From assembly GCA_029212415.1 (NCBI GenBank), contig JARGOF010000015.1:1-64000 (forward strand): a DNA stretch of 64,000 bases, written 5' to 3'. The notes beneath the pieces were generated by a model. That model was not told the DNA's origin. It ran no database searches and saw nothing but the letters and a program-made list of their open reading frames with translations. The position numbers were made by a program, and so were the translations under genes. Positions within the stretch are counted from its first letter, which is position 1, and the number at the start of each line of letters is the position of its first letter. Source of the stretch: Rhizobiaceae bacterium. GTDB lineage: Bacteria > Pseudomonadota > Alphaproteobacteria > Rhizobiales > Rhizobiaceae. Shown piece after piece: positions 7,795-17,196 of the stretch.

Positions 7795-9300
7795 ATGATT
7801 GACGCCTTTTTCTCCGGCTTTGGAATGGCCATGCGTGTGGATACATTCCTCATGGTATCGGTCGGCCTCTTTTCAGGCATGCTGATCGGCGCCCTGCCGG
7901 GCTTCACCACCCTGATGGCCATGGCGATCCTGCTGCCTGTGTCGTTTTTCATGGACCCGCTGGTCGGTATTCCCTTTCTGCTGGGTATCTACAAGGGCGG
8001 CATTTTTGGCGGCAGCATCCCGGCCATTCTGATTTCCATGCCGGGCACCGGCGCGGCCATCGCCACCACCTTTGACGGCTACAAATTGACCCAGAAGGGG
8101 CAATCGCGAAAAGCCCTCGACATGGCGCTGTTTTCATCAATCTTCGGTGATACGTCGAGTGACATATTCACCCTCATGATGATTTTTCCGATTGCCCTCG
8201 TTGTCATGCAGTTCGGGCCTCCGGAACTGGCGGCCATCCTCTTTTTGAGTCTTGTCATCATTGCCGCCACATCCGGACGAAACCCGCTCAAGGGCCTGTT
8301 GATGATGGGGATCGGACTGTGGTTCAGCCTGATCGGCACCGATCCCATCGGCGGTGTCGAACGGTTCACCTTCGGTCTGTTCGAGCTCAAATCCGGAATC
8401 CCGCTTCTGCCCATGCTGATCGGTGTTTTTGCCCTGCCGGAAATCGTTTCGGTCTTCGGTGACCGTTCATCGCATTTGCGCGCCGCCACGAAGATATTGG
8501 GCGAACGGCTGAAATTTTCCGAATTCAGGCGATGTTTTCGAACGATCTGCCGCTCGACGCTGATTGGCACGGGCATTGGGGTCGTTCCCGGTCTTGGCCA
8601 GGTGGTCGCCGCAATGATGGGGTATACGGCGGCCAAGAATGCCTCCAAGACGCCTGAAAAATTCGGCACCGGCGAACTTGAGGGCGTGGCGGCGGCCGAA
8701 TCGGCCAACAATGCCGTCAACGGCCCGACCATGGTACCGCTGCTGACACTCGGCATTCCCGGCGACAATGTCACCGCCATCCTGCTTGGCGCCTTTATCG
8801 CTCAGGGACTTCGGCCCGGCCCCGACCTGTTTGAAAATCAGGCGGATATGGTCTTTGCCATCCTCATCGTCATGGTGCTGGCCAATGTGCTGTTCCTGAT
8901 CATCGGTTATCTTTCCATTCCGTTTTTCGCCCGCATCGTCACCATCAAGAGTTCGCTGCTCATCCCCATGGTCATCATGTTTGCCGTGGCCGGCTCCTAT
9001 GTGTTCCGCTCTGATGTCTTTGACATTCTGATGCTGGCCTTCTTCGGGATTTTCGGGGTGATGGCGAGAGCGGCGAAATTCGATGTCATGCCCATGGTCA
9101 TGGGGTTCATTCTGGGCGAACCGCTGGAATATGCCTTTGGCCAGACCATGGCGATGGCTGATGGAAATCTTCTGGCCTTTGCACTCACCGAGCGTCAGGG
9201 AATGCTGGCCATTGTGATCGCCACGCCGCTCTGCGGATACGCGCTGTGGCGCCGCATGAACAAGACACTCAAACCGTCCACCGCGGACCAATTCTCATAA
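7795..9300 (+). CDS. tctA: Tripartite tricarboxylate transporter large permease (TctA)
   Basis: A 501-residue protein with about 11-12 membrane helices. Family signatures are GALPGFTTLMAMAILLPVSF near residue 31 and the repeated GIPGDNVTAILLGAFIAQG near residue 322. It forms the proton- or sodium-coupled membrane channel of a TTT importer, receiving ligand from the TctC protein encoded downstream. The full length is normal and no defect is seen. This is the first of three tctA paralogues in the window. Confidence 0.95.
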   Translation: MIDAFFSGFGMAMRVDTFLMVSVGLFSGMLIGALPGFTTLMAMAILLPVSFFMDPLVGIPFLLGIYKGGIFGGSIPAILISMPGTGAAIATTFDGYKLTQKGQSRKALDMALFSSIFGDTSSDIFTLMMIFPIALVVMQFGPPELAAILFLSLVIIAATSGRNPLKGLLMMGIGLWFSLIGTDPIGGVERFTFGLFELKSGIPLLPMLIGVFALPEIVSVFGDRSSHLRAATKILGERLKFSEFRRCFRTICRSTLIGTGIGVVPGLGQVVAAMMGYTAAKNASKTPEKFGTGELEGVAAAESANNAVNGPTMVPLLTLGIPGDNVTAILLGAFIAQGLRPGPDLFENQADMVFAILIVMVLANVLFLIIGYLSIPFFARIVTIKSSLLIPMVIMFAVAGSYVFRSDVFDILMLAFFGIFGVMARAAKFDVMPMVMGFILGEPLEYAFGQTMAMADGNLLAFALTERQGMLAIVIATPLCGYALWRRMNKTLKPSTADQFS

Positions 9301-9369
9301 CAAGGCTGGAGCGCCAATGGCGCAACCCGCCGGCAACCGAAGACGACATATCTTGAAGGAGGAAAGAGC

Positions 9370-10347
9370 ATGATCAAGTCAGGTATCGTAAAATCCGTGC
9401 TGCTGAGCGCGGCGCTCTCATTGGGGCTTGCCGGAGCAATGGCAGGCGCTGTGCAGGCGGCAGATTATCCCGAAAAACCCATCACGCTGGTTATTCCGCT
9501 TGGTGCCGGTGGTTCACATGACCTGAATGCCCGGGTGTTCACCTCTGTGATCCCGCAATATATCAATCAGGCCATGATTGTTCAGCTGTCGCCCGGCGCC
9601 AGCGGACAAAAGGGCACCAATGAGGTCGCCACCGCCGATGCGGATGGATATAAATTGTTGTTTACGCACAATTATATTGATCAGTTGCAGCAGCATGTCG
9701 AAAATCTTCCCTATGATCCACTGGCGGATTTCGTGACGGTTGCCCGGATCAATTTTGCGCCGATCGCCATCGTCGTCAAAGGTGACAGTCCCTACAAGAG
9801 CGCGGAGGAACTCTTTGCAGCGGCAAAGGAAAATCCGGGCAAGGTCCGGATGGCCCATTCCGGCAATTGGGGCGCCCTGTTTGTTCCGGCGGCGCAATTG
9901 ATGCAGGCCAATGAGATTGATCTCAATCTGGTGCCCTACAAGGGCGGCGGACCGGCCATGCAGGCGCTTCTGAGCGGCGACGCCGACATGACCATGGGTT
10001 TTCCATCGACCCTGTCGGCGCTGCTGGATTCAGGCGAAGTGCGGGTTCTGGCAACCGCCGGCGACAAGCGCATCTATCCTGATGTGCCGAGTTTCTCCGA
10101 ACTGGGTGTCGGCGGCGACGTGGGCTTCATGCATCGCGTGGTTCTTGCGCCCAAGGGCATCCCGCAGGATCGTCTGGATGTTCTCAGAGCCGCCTTTCTC
10201 AAGCTCAACGAAGACAAGACCTATCAGCGGCTGATGAGTCGTCTCGGCGAGAACATCGACTACATGAGTGGTGACGATTACGAAAAGCTTCGTGCCGACC
10301 AGGCAGAAGCCTACAAGAGCCTCGTTGCCAAGATCACGGGTGGCTGA
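9370..10347 (+). CDS. tctC: Tripartite tricarboxylate transporter binding protein (TctC/Bug family)
   Basis: A 325-residue periplasmic protein with a Sec-type signal peptide (about residues 1-30, ending VQAADYP), preceded by AAGGAGGAA. The Bug-family start of the mature protein, YPEKPITLVIPLGAGGS, forms the first ligand loop, and VPYKGGGPAMQALLSGD is the second domain signature. It binds a small organic acid for TctAB. A stem-loop terminator follows. Confidence 0.94.
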   Translation: MIKSGIVKSVLLSAALSLGLAGAMAGAVQAADYPEKPITLVIPLGAGGSHDLNARVFTSVIPQYINQAMIVQLSPGASGQKGTNEVATADADGYKLLFTHNYIDQLQQHVENLPYDPLADFVTVARINFAPIAIVVKGDSPYKSAEELFAAAKENPGKVRMAHSGNWGALFVPAAQLMQANEIDLNLVPYKGGGPAMQALLSGDADMTMGFPSTLSALLDSGEVRVLATAGDKRIYPDVPSFSELGVGGDVGFMHRVVLAPKGIPQDRLDVLRAAFLKLNEDKTYQRLMSRLGENIDYMSGDDYEKLRADQAEAYKSLVAKITGG

Positions 10348-10361
10348 CGCCCCTTGCAAAG

Positions 10362-10390
10362 GGGAGGCCGCGCCTGCGGCCTCCCGTCTT
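10362..10390 (+). terminator. Stem-loop after tctC
   Basis: GGGAGGCCGC (10362-10371) and GCGGCCTCCC (10376-10385) form a perfect ten-pair stem with a four-base loop, followed by GTCTTCTCT. This is a strong hairpin with a weak T-tract; it probably ends or attenuates the tctBAC message. Confidence 0.65.
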
Positions 10391-10425
10391 CTCTCGACAC
10401 CAACCACACAGCCCTGACGGAGAAT

Positions 10426-10905
10426 ATGATGGCCACCATCAAGGAAAAGGCAATCTGGAAATTTCAGCTGTTCGGAAAGGCCCAATCCGCAACCCGCTCG
10501 AACGTCCGGTCCAGGGACGTGGAAATGATCATCGACGAACCGATTGAGAGAGGCGGAACGAACGAGGGACCGATGCCGGTGGAAATGGTCTTTGCCGGTC
10601 TGGTGGGCTGCACCCACGTGATTTCCAACAAATTGGCCAAGGCCAATGATGTGGACATCGTCGATATGGAAATCGACGTCGTGACGACCATGGACAGCCG
10701 CGGAACACGGCTGATCGAACCAATCGATATTCCTTTCCCGGACACTGTCCTGACCATCCGCGCCACCATGGATGGCCATCAGGACGGGATAGAGGCGGTG
10801 ATCTACAAATTGAAGGAACATTGCGCCGTCTCCAAAATGCTCCGCCAGTCGGGAACCATTGTCACGGAGAACTGGATCGTCAATGGTCAAACCTATATCG
10901 TGTGA
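10426..10905 (+). CDS. OsmC/Ohr family protein
   Basis: A 159-residue protein; ATG codons at 10426 and 10429 are both possible and GGAG sits 6 bases before the second. Two conserved cysteines, in GLVGCTHVISNKL and KEHCAVSKML, match the peroxidatic pair of the OsmC family. The enzyme would reduce organic hydroperoxides in the cytoplasm, although many members in catabolic clusters are uncharacterised. It is 78 bases after tctC but beyond a terminator-like hairpin. Confidence 0.88.
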   Translation: MMATIKEKAIWKFQLFGKAQSATRSNVRSRDVEMIIDEPIERGGTNEGPMPVEMVFAGLVGCTHVISNKLAKANDVDIVDMEIDVVTTMDSRGTRLIEPIDIPFPDTVLTIRATMDGHQDGIEAVIYKLKEHCAVSKMLRQSGTIVTENWIVNGQTYIV

Positions 10906-11069
10906 CTTGCCGACCTGAGGCGATATCCCTAAGATCGATCTGCCCATTCACCGCGTTGTCTGATTGAGAACCTGTTTGCCGCCCCTGCGGTCCGGCTTGA
11001 GGTTTTGTTCTGCGCGCATTTGCGTCGGATAGGGGGACGTCCTACCCGCACGCGCTACAGGATCGCTTG

Positions 11070-11972
11070 ATGTTCAGCCAGATTTTCACGGTTACGGCGC
11101 CGATTTTCATCATTGTTCTACTGGGTTATCTGTGGTCGGTCTGGAAGCAGAAACTGGACACGGAAACCCTGTCGAATCTTGTCGTTCGCGTCAGCACGCC
11201 CTGTCTGGTGTTCACCACTTTGACCCGTTTCCATATCGAGTTTGAACTGATGCGGCAGATGGCGCTGGCAGCCTTCCTGGCGCTTGTCCTGTCGTTTGCA
11301 ATCGGTGCCACGGTACTCAAATTGTCGGGATTGTCGCTCAGCACATTCCTGCCTTCCCTGATGCATCCCAATTCCGGCAATATAGGCCTGCCGCTGATGC
11401 TCATGGCCTTTGGCGATGAGGGACTGGCGCTTGGCATTGCCTATTTTGTGGTCATCTCCATTTCCCAGTATACGGTGGGCTATGGCATCTCGGCGGGAGA
11501 GTTCTCCCTGGTCCGCCTGCTCAAACAGCCTTTGATCTATGCGGTGATCGCCAGCCTGGTCGTTCTTGTCTTTGACCTGCCGGTTCCCGACTGGATCAGC
11601 AAAACCACCGGCCTGCTGGGGGGCATCGTCATTCCGGCCCTGTTGATGGTGTTGGGTCATTCCCTTGCGCGGCTGAAAATCTCGGATCTTGGCCTCGCTC
11701 TGTTCCTGACGGCGGTGCGGGCCATCATGGGGGTTATCATCGGGTTTTTCCTGATCTGGCTCCTCGCGCTGAGCGGTCCTCCGGCCGGTGTGGTTTTCCT
11801 GATGTGCACCATGCCGATTGCAGTGTTCAATTTTGTCTTCGCCGAACATTTCAATCGGTCGCCGGAAAAGGTCGCCGGTGTCATCGTGGTGTCCACCGCC
11901 CTGACATTCGCGCTTCTGCCGCTGCTGGTCTGGGTGGCGATGCAGATGTCCACGGGCGCCCCGATATTCTGA
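11070..11972 (+). CDS. AEC family (auxin efflux carrier-like) permease
   Basis: A 300-residue membrane protein with about ten helices. The N-terminal MFSQIFTVTAPIFIIVLLGY and the internal HPNSGNIGLPLML (the conserved NxGxxGxP region) are typical of bacterial AEC transporters, several of which export malate or other organic acids. The ATG at 11070 follows an in-frame TTG at 11067. It stands alone between gaps of 164 and 182 bases, in the same direction as the flanking catabolic genes. Confidence 0.9.
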   Translation: MFSQIFTVTAPIFIIVLLGYLWSVWKQKLDTETLSNLVVRVSTPCLVFTTLTRFHIEFELMRQMALAAFLALVLSFAIGATVLKLSGLSLSTFLPSLMHPNSGNIGLPLMLMAFGDEGLALGIAYFVVISISQYTVGYGISAGEFSLVRLLKQPLIYAVIASLVVLVFDLPVPDWISKTTGLLGGIVIPALLMVLGHSLARLKISDLGLALFLTAVRAIMGVIIGFFLIWLLALSGPPAGVVFLMCTMPIAVFNFVFAEHFNRSPEKVAGVIVVSTALTFALLPLLVWVAMQMSTGAPIF

Positions 11973-12154
11973 CAGTCACGCCTGCGAAGAGCCTGTGCGC
12001 AGGAATGGAAGGCTTTTGCCTAGCCTGTAAACGCACCCCTATCACTGGCCCTGCTGGTCATTATCAAAAACAATCATTTTGCCTTTGCATGACAATGTTG
12101 TTTGGTGGCGGTGCTGCGGGAAAGCGCGATCAAGAGCGGAAGTTGACCAGATTG

Positions 12155-12667
12155 ATGAACAGCACCAACAGACCACCTCAAAGCAATTTCGACGCCAGTT
12201 CACTGCGCGACGCCCTGAGTTGTTTCCCCACCGGTGTGGTTGTTGCCGCGACCTGTGGCAATCAGGGGTTGCCTGTCGGCCTGACCATCAATTCATTCAA
12301 TTCGGTATCGCTGGAGCCGCCGCTCATCCTGTGGAGCATTGCCCTGACAGCGCCCAGCCTCAGCGCCTTTCGCACCCATCCGAGTTTTTCCATCAACATT
12401 CTTTCCAGCGACCAGCAGGACCTTTGCATGCAATTCGCACGGTCCTCCGACAACAAGTTCAGCGATGTCGACTGGCGGCCGGGCTATGGTGGCGCGCCTG
12501 TAATCAAGGATGCGCTTGCCGTTCTGGAATGCCGGACTTACCGTCGCTACGAGGGCGGTGATCACGAGATTTATGTCGGGGAGGTCATGCAGATTGATTC
12601 CTCCGACAGAAAGCCGCTGGTCTTTCATCGCGGCCGCTTTGTTGATCTGGCCGAATCTGCTGCCTGA
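12155..12667 (+). CDS. Flavin reductase-like domain protein (FMN-binding split barrel)
   Basis: A 170-residue protein. The frame is open for 117 codons upstream but overlaps the AEC gene, so the ATG at 12155 is preferred. The order FPTGVVVAATCG, GLPVGLTINSFNSVSLEPP and SPSFSINIL-like strands is diagnostic of NAD(P)H:FMN reductases that feed two-component monooxygenases. No partner oxygenase is adjacent; the luciferase-like protein at 25228-26334 is one distant candidate. Confidence 0.88.
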   Translation: MNSTNRPPQSNFDASSLRDALSCFPTGVVVAATCGNQGLPVGLTINSFNSVSLEPPLILWSIALTAPSLSAFRTHPSFSINILSSDQQDLCMQFARSSDNKFSDVDWRPGYGGAPVIKDALAVLECRTYRRYEGGDHEIYVGEVMQIDSSDRKPLVFHRGRFVDLAESAA

Positions 12668-12722
12668 ACGGCCCTCTTTGCACAAAAGAGACTGACGAAC
12701 TGGATTGAGGGGGGAGAGATAA

Positions 12723-13733
12723 ATGAATGCATCGCCGCGTTTGAATGTTGCCATTGCAGGTTTTGGCTGGTGGGGCCAGCATATGGTGCGTCGGCTGAAA
12801 GACAATGAAAAGATCCATGTCGCCGCTATCGTCGAGCCGGACCCTGCAAGACATGCGGAGATCGCCGCACATGATCTGAGGCATCTGGTTGATTTCGATC
12901 TGGCACTGGCGGATGTGACGATCGACGCCGTCATCCTGACCACGCCCAACACGATGCACGAGGAGCAGGTGGTGCGCGCGGCGGCGGCTGGCAAACATGT
13001 TTTCTGTGAAAAGCCGCTGGGCCTGACGGGCGACAGCGCAAGGCGCTCGGTTGCAGCCTGTGAGAAGGCCGGTGTCATTCTGGGTATCGGGCATGAACGC
13101 CGCTTTGAGCCGGCGCTGATCGAGGTGCGCCGGATGATCGAAGAGGGCGCGCTGGGAACCATCATGCATGCCGAAGCCGCCTTCAGCCATGACAAGCTGA
13201 TCGGCGTGCGCACCGGTGACTGGCGGACCCTGAAGGAAACGGCCCCTGCTGCCGGGATGACCGGCATGGGGATACACCTGACGGACCTGTTCATTGCCAT
13301 GTTCGGGCCGGTCCAAACGGTCCAGGCGCTGACGGCGCGGCGGGTGCTGGATTGGGAAACCGGCGATGTGGTGACGGCGCAATTCCGCTTTGAAGCCGGC
13401 ATGACGGCAACCCTCAGCGCGATCCTCTATACGCCGCATTTCATCCGCTATCATGTCTTTGGTTCCGATGCCTGGGCGGAGGTGCGCAATGATACCCATC
13501 CCGACACGCCCGGCGGCATTGCCGAACTGATCGTGGCGACCACTGAAAAGGGCCAGACAAGTCAGTGCTTTGACTGGACGGACACGGTCACAGCCAATCT
13601 GGAGGCCTTTGCCGATGCCATCGCCGGCAGCGCGCCCTATCCTTATACGCATGCCCAAATGGTGCATAATATCGAGGTTCTGGATGCCATTGCCCGCTCG
13701 GCGGAAACCGGCGAGACGGTGCACCTTGGGTAG
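12723..13733 (+). CDS. Gfo/Idh/MocA family oxidoreductase
   Basis: A 336-residue protein with GAGGGGGGAGAG before its ATG. Rossmann motif GFGWWGQHMVRR sits at residues 14-25 and the active-site CEKPLGL near residue 97. It should act on a cyclic polyol or sugar-like substrate with NAD(P). It lies 38 bases upstream of the 3-hydroxyisobutyrate-dehydrogenase-like gene and 55 bases after the flavin-reductase gene, forming a three-gene unit. Confidence 0.92.
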   Translation: MNASPRLNVAIAGFGWWGQHMVRRLKDNEKIHVAAIVEPDPARHAEIAAHDLRHLVDFDLALADVTIDAVILTTPNTMHEEQVVRAAAAGKHVFCEKPLGLTGDSARRSVAACEKAGVILGIGHERRFEPALIEVRRMIEEGALGTIMHAEAAFSHDKLIGVRTGDWRTLKETAPAAGMTGMGIHLTDLFIAMFGPVQTVQALTARRVLDWETGDVVTAQFRFEAGMTATLSAILYTPHFIRYHVFGSDAWAEVRNDTHPDTPGGIAELIVATTEKGQTSQCFDWTDTVTANLEAFADAIAGSAPYPYTHAQMVHNIEVLDAIARSAETGETVHLG

Positions 13734-13771
13734 GATGGCGCAGCTGCCTGTAACGCGGATGAGGATTGTTG

Positions 13772-14725
13772 ATGACTGACACGGTCGGATTTATTGGCCT
13801 CGGCGTGCTCGGCTCTGCCATTGCCGAAAATCTGGTGAGCGGCGGGCTGAAGGTGGTTGGTTTCGACATATCCGAAACCGCGCGCCGCGATGCCGCCAAT
13901 GTCGGTGTCACACTGGTTGATACGCCCGAAGCCGTGACCAGGGCTGCCGATATCGTCTTTACCTGTCTTCCCAATGCTGCCGCGCTGACGCAGGCGATGA
14001 ACGGTCCCGGCGGGCTGCTCCATGTCGCTGCGCCCGGCCAGATCATCGTTGAAATGTCGACACTGGCGCTGGCCGACAAGATGGCCTTTGCCGATGCCTG
14101 CATTGCGGCCAAACGAAGCCCGGTTGATTGCCCGGTGAGCGGCAATCGCATCATGGCCCTGAAACGAAAACTGACGGCCTTTTTCAGCGGACAGGAAGCC
14201 GACTATCAAAGGCTGCAACCGCTGCTGGCCATGACCTGCAGCAAATCCCATTATGTCGGCGCCTTCGGCAATGGCAGCAAGATCAAGTTCTGCGGCAATA
14301 TTCTCAATCTCGTCCACAATGCCGTTGCCGCCGAAGCCATGGTGCTGGCGATCAAGTCGGGCATTGATCCCAAACTTTTCCACGAGGTCATTTCCGGCTC
14401 CGGTTCCAGCTCGGCCATGTTCGAGGTGCGCGGCGCCCTGATGGTTGATGAAGACTATCAAAAGGAAGGCATGAATTTCTCCGTGCCGATCAAGGACGCG
14501 CGTATCATCTCCGACCATGCGGCGGAAATGTTCTGCCCTTTGCCAATCTATCAGGTGGCCCTGCAGAATTATTATGCCGCCGTTGCACAGGGCCATGGAA
14601 TGGAGGACGCGGCGGCGGTCTGCAAGATCATGGAACAGGCGGCCAATGCATCGCGCCAGGGGTCAGGTGCTGCAAGCAGCAATGACGCCCGTGCGGATGA
14701 TGGGCCGTCGGATCCTCAGACTTGA
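13772..14725 (+). CDS. 3-hydroxyisobutyrate dehydrogenase family NAD(P) oxidoreductase
   Basis: A 317-residue beta-hydroxyacid dehydrogenase; ATG at 13772 is seven bases after GAGG. It has N-terminal GFIGLGVLGSAIAENL, the substrate-binding region DCPVSGNRIMA, and the catalytic lysine helix NGSKIKFCGNILNLVHN. Relatives oxidise 3-hydroxyisobutyrate, tartronate semialdehyde or L-threonate derivatives. The usual substrate motif DAPVSGG is altered to DCPVSGN. The last ten bases overlap the convergent cupin gene. Confidence 0.9.
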   Translation: MTDTVGFIGLGVLGSAIAENLVSGGLKVVGFDISETARRDAANVGVTLVDTPEAVTRAADIVFTCLPNAAALTQAMNGPGGLLHVAAPGQIIVEMSTLALADKMAFADACIAAKRSPVDCPVSGNRIMALKRKLTAFFSGQEADYQRLQPLLAMTCSKSHYVGAFGNGSKIKFCGNILNLVHNAVAAEAMVLAIKSGIDPKLFHEVISGSGSSSAMFEVRGALMVDEDYQKEGMNFSVPIKDARIISDHAAEMFCPLPIYQVALQNYYAAVAQGHGMEDAAAVCKIMEQAANASRQGSGAASSNDARADDGPSDPQT

Positions 14726-15120
14726 TCGGTGCGCGACAAATGCGCGACGGTTTCGCCGGTCTCGGTGAAGGTGCGCGTCACTTCGCGGGCGCCATAGATC
14801 CACAGAATGACCAGGTCGCCCTTGCCGATATTGATGAAACGATGCGGCAGATTGGCGGGAATGAAACTCGTATCGAGACGCCCGACCCTGCGGCTTTCGC
14901 CGTCAACCACGACCTCCGCCTCGCCTTCAAGGACCGTCACCTGCTCGCAGCAATTATGCGCGTGCATCGGCGCGCTGCAACCGGCGGGAAAGACTGTGGT
15001 GCCGGAGGTGAAAATGGTTTCTTCAGCATTCTCGCTGCCAATCAGCAGGCGGGTCAAAACCCCGTTGCCGCGTCGAAAGCCATCAATTTTCTCGTAGTCC
15101 ACAATGGTCGCTTTTCCCAC
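14716..15120 (-). CDS. Cupin-domain protein
   Basis: A 134-residue protein with the double-cupin-motif pattern: APMHAHNCCEQVTVLEGEAEV supplies two His and one Glu ligand and LPHRFINIGKGDLVILWIYG the third His. It begins MGKATIVDYEKID. A metal-binding sensor or small-molecule enzyme is plausible. It is read toward the preceding dehydrogenase, overlapping it by ten bases at the 3' ends, and is divergent from the Ldh2 gene, with 178 bases between their starts. Confidence 0.85.
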   Translation of the reverse strand: MGKATIVDYEKIDGFRRGNGVLTRLLIGSENAEETIFTSGTTVFPAGCSAPMHAHNCCEQVTVLEGEAEVVVDGESRRVGRLDTSFIPANLPHRFINIGKGDLVILWIYGAREVTRTFTETGETVAHLSRTDQV

Positions 15121-15298
15121 GGGTCTTCCTCGCTGCTGGAGATCAATATGACTGACAAAAAGCCTAGCATTTCGGAGCCCGGATTGAAATCAGAACAGCG
15201 GCCAAAAACGCCTCGGATCCGGCTTTTGGGCCGTGGGACATGCCTGCCCGCAGGTGATGCAAAGCAAAATCACCAAAATGGATAGAGGAGAGCCGGAT

Positions 15299-16366
15299 TT
15301 GACCGATTCTGACCCACAGAAAAACCGGCGCATTGCTGCGCAGGACCTCAGCCGGTTCATCGAAAAGAGTTTCATTGCCAGTGGCATTCCACAGGCCGAT
15401 GCGGCCAAAACGGCAAGCCTGATGACACAGGCCGATTTGAGCGGCGCCGATGCCCATGGCGTCTTTCGGTTGCCGCAATATGTGCGCCGCATTCGCGCCG
15501 GTGGCATGAACAGGAATCCTGATATCCGTATCCTCCGCGAGCGCACGGCCACGGCCCTGATTGATGGCGACAACGGACTGGGGCATCTGGTGATGAGCCG
15601 TGCGACACAGATCGCCATTGAAAAGGCGCGTTCGACGGGTGTCGCCTGGGTCGGCGCGCGTCACAGCAACCATGCCGGTCCGGCGTCGCTCTATGCGCAA
15701 ATGGCACTGCCGCATGACATGATCGGCCTCTATATGGCCGTCGGCAGCGCCAACCACCTGCCGCCCTGGGGCGGCGTCGACATGTTGCTCAGCACCAACC
15801 CGATTGCCGTTGCCGTGCCATCGGGCCAGAACCCGCCGATCATTCTCGACATGGCGACCACCGTTGCCGCCTATGGCAAGATCAAGACGGCGGCGCAGCG
15901 TGGCGAGACCATGCCGGAAGGCTGGATGATTGACCGGCAGGGCGCACCGCTGACCGATCCGCGCCGTGCTGCGGAGGGGTTTTTATTGCCCATCGGCGGA
16001 CCGAAAGGCTACGGGCTGGCGCTGATTTTCGGCTTGCTCGCCGGCACACTCAATGGCGCCGCCTTCGGCAGGGATGTCATTGATTTCAACGCCGATGAAA
16101 AGACCACCACCAATACCGGTCACCTGATCATCGCCCTCGACATTGCCGCCTTTACCGATGTGGCCGCTTTCAAGGTGGAAATCGATGACGTCTGGGCAAC
16201 CATGAAGGCCTCCGACCGCCTGCCGGGCGTCAAGGAAATCCGCCTGCCCGGCGAAAGGCTGGCTGCAACAATGGCCGACCGGCAAAAAAACGGCATCCCG
16301 CTCGCCCCGGAACTGTACGCCGTGCTCGAAACGCTTGCCGACGACCTGGGGATTGAAAGGCTGTGA
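15299..16366 (+). CDS. Malate/L-lactate/ureidoglycolate dehydrogenase family (Ldh2)
   Basis: A 355-residue protein. The TTG at 15299 is preferred because GAGGAG lies eight bases upstream and the resulting N-terminus fits the family; an ATG at 15278 has no ribosome site. GADAHGVFRLPQYVRRI carries the active-site His, and ARHSNHAGPASLYA and GGPKGYGLALIFG are family signatures. Enzymes of this group oxidise 2-hydroxyacids with NAD. A paralogue lies at 62293-63351. Confidence 0.9.
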   Translation: MTDSDPQKNRRIAAQDLSRFIEKSFIASGIPQADAAKTASLMTQADLSGADAHGVFRLPQYVRRIRAGGMNRNPDIRILRERTATALIDGDNGLGHLVMSRATQIAIEKARSTGVAWVGARHSNHAGPASLYAQMALPHDMIGLYMAVGSANHLPPWGGVDMLLSTNPIAVAVPSGQNPPIILDMATTVAAYGKIKTAAQRGETMPEGWMIDRQGAPLTDPRRAAEGFLLPIGGPKGYGLALIFGLLAGTLNGAAFGRDVIDFNADEKTTTNTGHLIIALDIAAFTDVAAFKVEIDDVWATMKASDRLPGVKEIRLPGERLAATMADRQKNGIPLAPELYAVLETLADDLGIERL

Positions 16367-16404
16367 GCATTCGATCTGCTCAATATTTGCCATAGAATAT
16401 CAAT

Positions 16405-16439
16405 TTGTCATATTTCACATAATGCCCATATTATGAAAT
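16405..16439 (+). promoter_or_regulatory. vapBC promoter with overlapping palindromic operator
   Basis: A -35 TTGTCA (16405-16410) and -10 TATTAT (16429-16434), spaced by 18 bases, precede the antitoxin gene. An inverted repeat, ATTTCAcATAAT (16412-16423) against ATTATGAAAT (16430-16439), covers the spacer and -10. This is the arrangement expected for autorepression by the toxin-antitoxin complex. Confidence 0.6.
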
Positions 16440-16460
16440 AGTGGTACAAAGGATAAAGCA

Positions 16461-16712
16461 ATGACAGCCGTTCGAGTCAAATTGGGCACCAATGGGCGCC
16501 TCGTGATACCTGCGAACCTGCGCCGCGAAGCTGGTCTAGGTGAAGGCAAAACCGTTTTGATTGAAACATCAGCGGATGGGCTGCGCATACGCCCCATGGA
16601 AGATGTTGTCATGCAGGCTCAGAAGAAACTCCAAAAATATATTAGACGCGATGTTTCACTGGCTGAAGAGTTGATTGAAGACCGGCGAGCGGAGGCCATT
16701 CGCGAAAACTAA
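16461..16712 (+). CDS. vapB: VapB-type antitoxin, AbrB/MazE fold
   Basis: An 83-residue protein whose N-terminal half (VRVKLGTNGRLVIPANLRRE) is a swapped-hairpin AbrB DNA-binding domain, with an acidic and basic C-terminal tail (ELIEDRRAEAIREN) of the kind that wraps the PIN toxin. It would neutralise VapC and repress the operon through the upstream palindrome. The toxin gene starts 18 bases downstream. Confidence 0.88.
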   Translation: MTAVRVKLGTNGRLVIPANLRREAGLGEGKTVLIETSADGLRIRPMEDVVMQAQKKLQKYIRRDVSLAEELIEDRRAEAIREN

Positions 16713-16730
16713 ACGCGCTCTGGAGAAGAT

Positions 16731-17111
16731 ATGTTGTTGTTGGATGCGTCGGCACTGCTTGCAGTTTTGCAAGGAGAACGAGGGGCTGAAATGGTCACCA
16801 TGGCCATGGATGATGGTTCAATGAGTGCTGCCAACCTGAGTGAGGTGGCAGCAAAGCTGGTTCAGCACGGTGTTCCTTATGAAGAAGCTGTGTCCATCCT
16901 GAAAAGTTTTGATCTGATGATCATTCCCGTGGATGAGAATGTCGCGCTGGTGGCCGGATCGCTTTATGCGATGACCAAGAGTGCCGGTTTAAGTCTCGGT
17001 GATCGGCTGTGTCTGGCGACGGCAATTTTGGAGAAATCGGAAGTTTTAACCGCAGACAACGCCTGGGCTGCAATCAAGGTAGATGGTTTGAACGTGCGGT
17101 ACATCAGGTAA
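16731..17111 (+). CDS. vapC: VapC-type PIN-domain ribonuclease toxin
   Basis: A 126-residue PIN protein. Acidic catalytic residues are visible in MLLLDASALLAVLQGE (Asp5), NLSEVAAKL (Glu), LGDRLCLATAI (Asp) and LTADNAWA (Asp), all in the normal order. VapC toxins cut tRNA or rRNA when freed from their antitoxin. All catalytic residues are present, so the module looks functional. Confidence 0.9.
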   Translation: MLLLDASALLAVLQGERGAEMVTMAMDDGSMSAANLSEVAAKLVQHGVPYEEAVSILKSFDLMIIPVDENVALVAGSLYAMTKSAGLSLGDRLCLATAILEKSEVLTADNAWAAIKVDGLNVRYIR

Positions 17112-17196
17112 TTGGCGGATAGGAGAGCGCATTTCATTCTACTGGAACCATGGGATGTGCCCAAGCATCGCAACGGTCGCCCGGGCTTGAAATATC

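Noticed and set aside
9313-9325. GCGCC/GGCGC hairpin between tctA and tctC
   Set aside because: Only five pairs, easily expected by chance.
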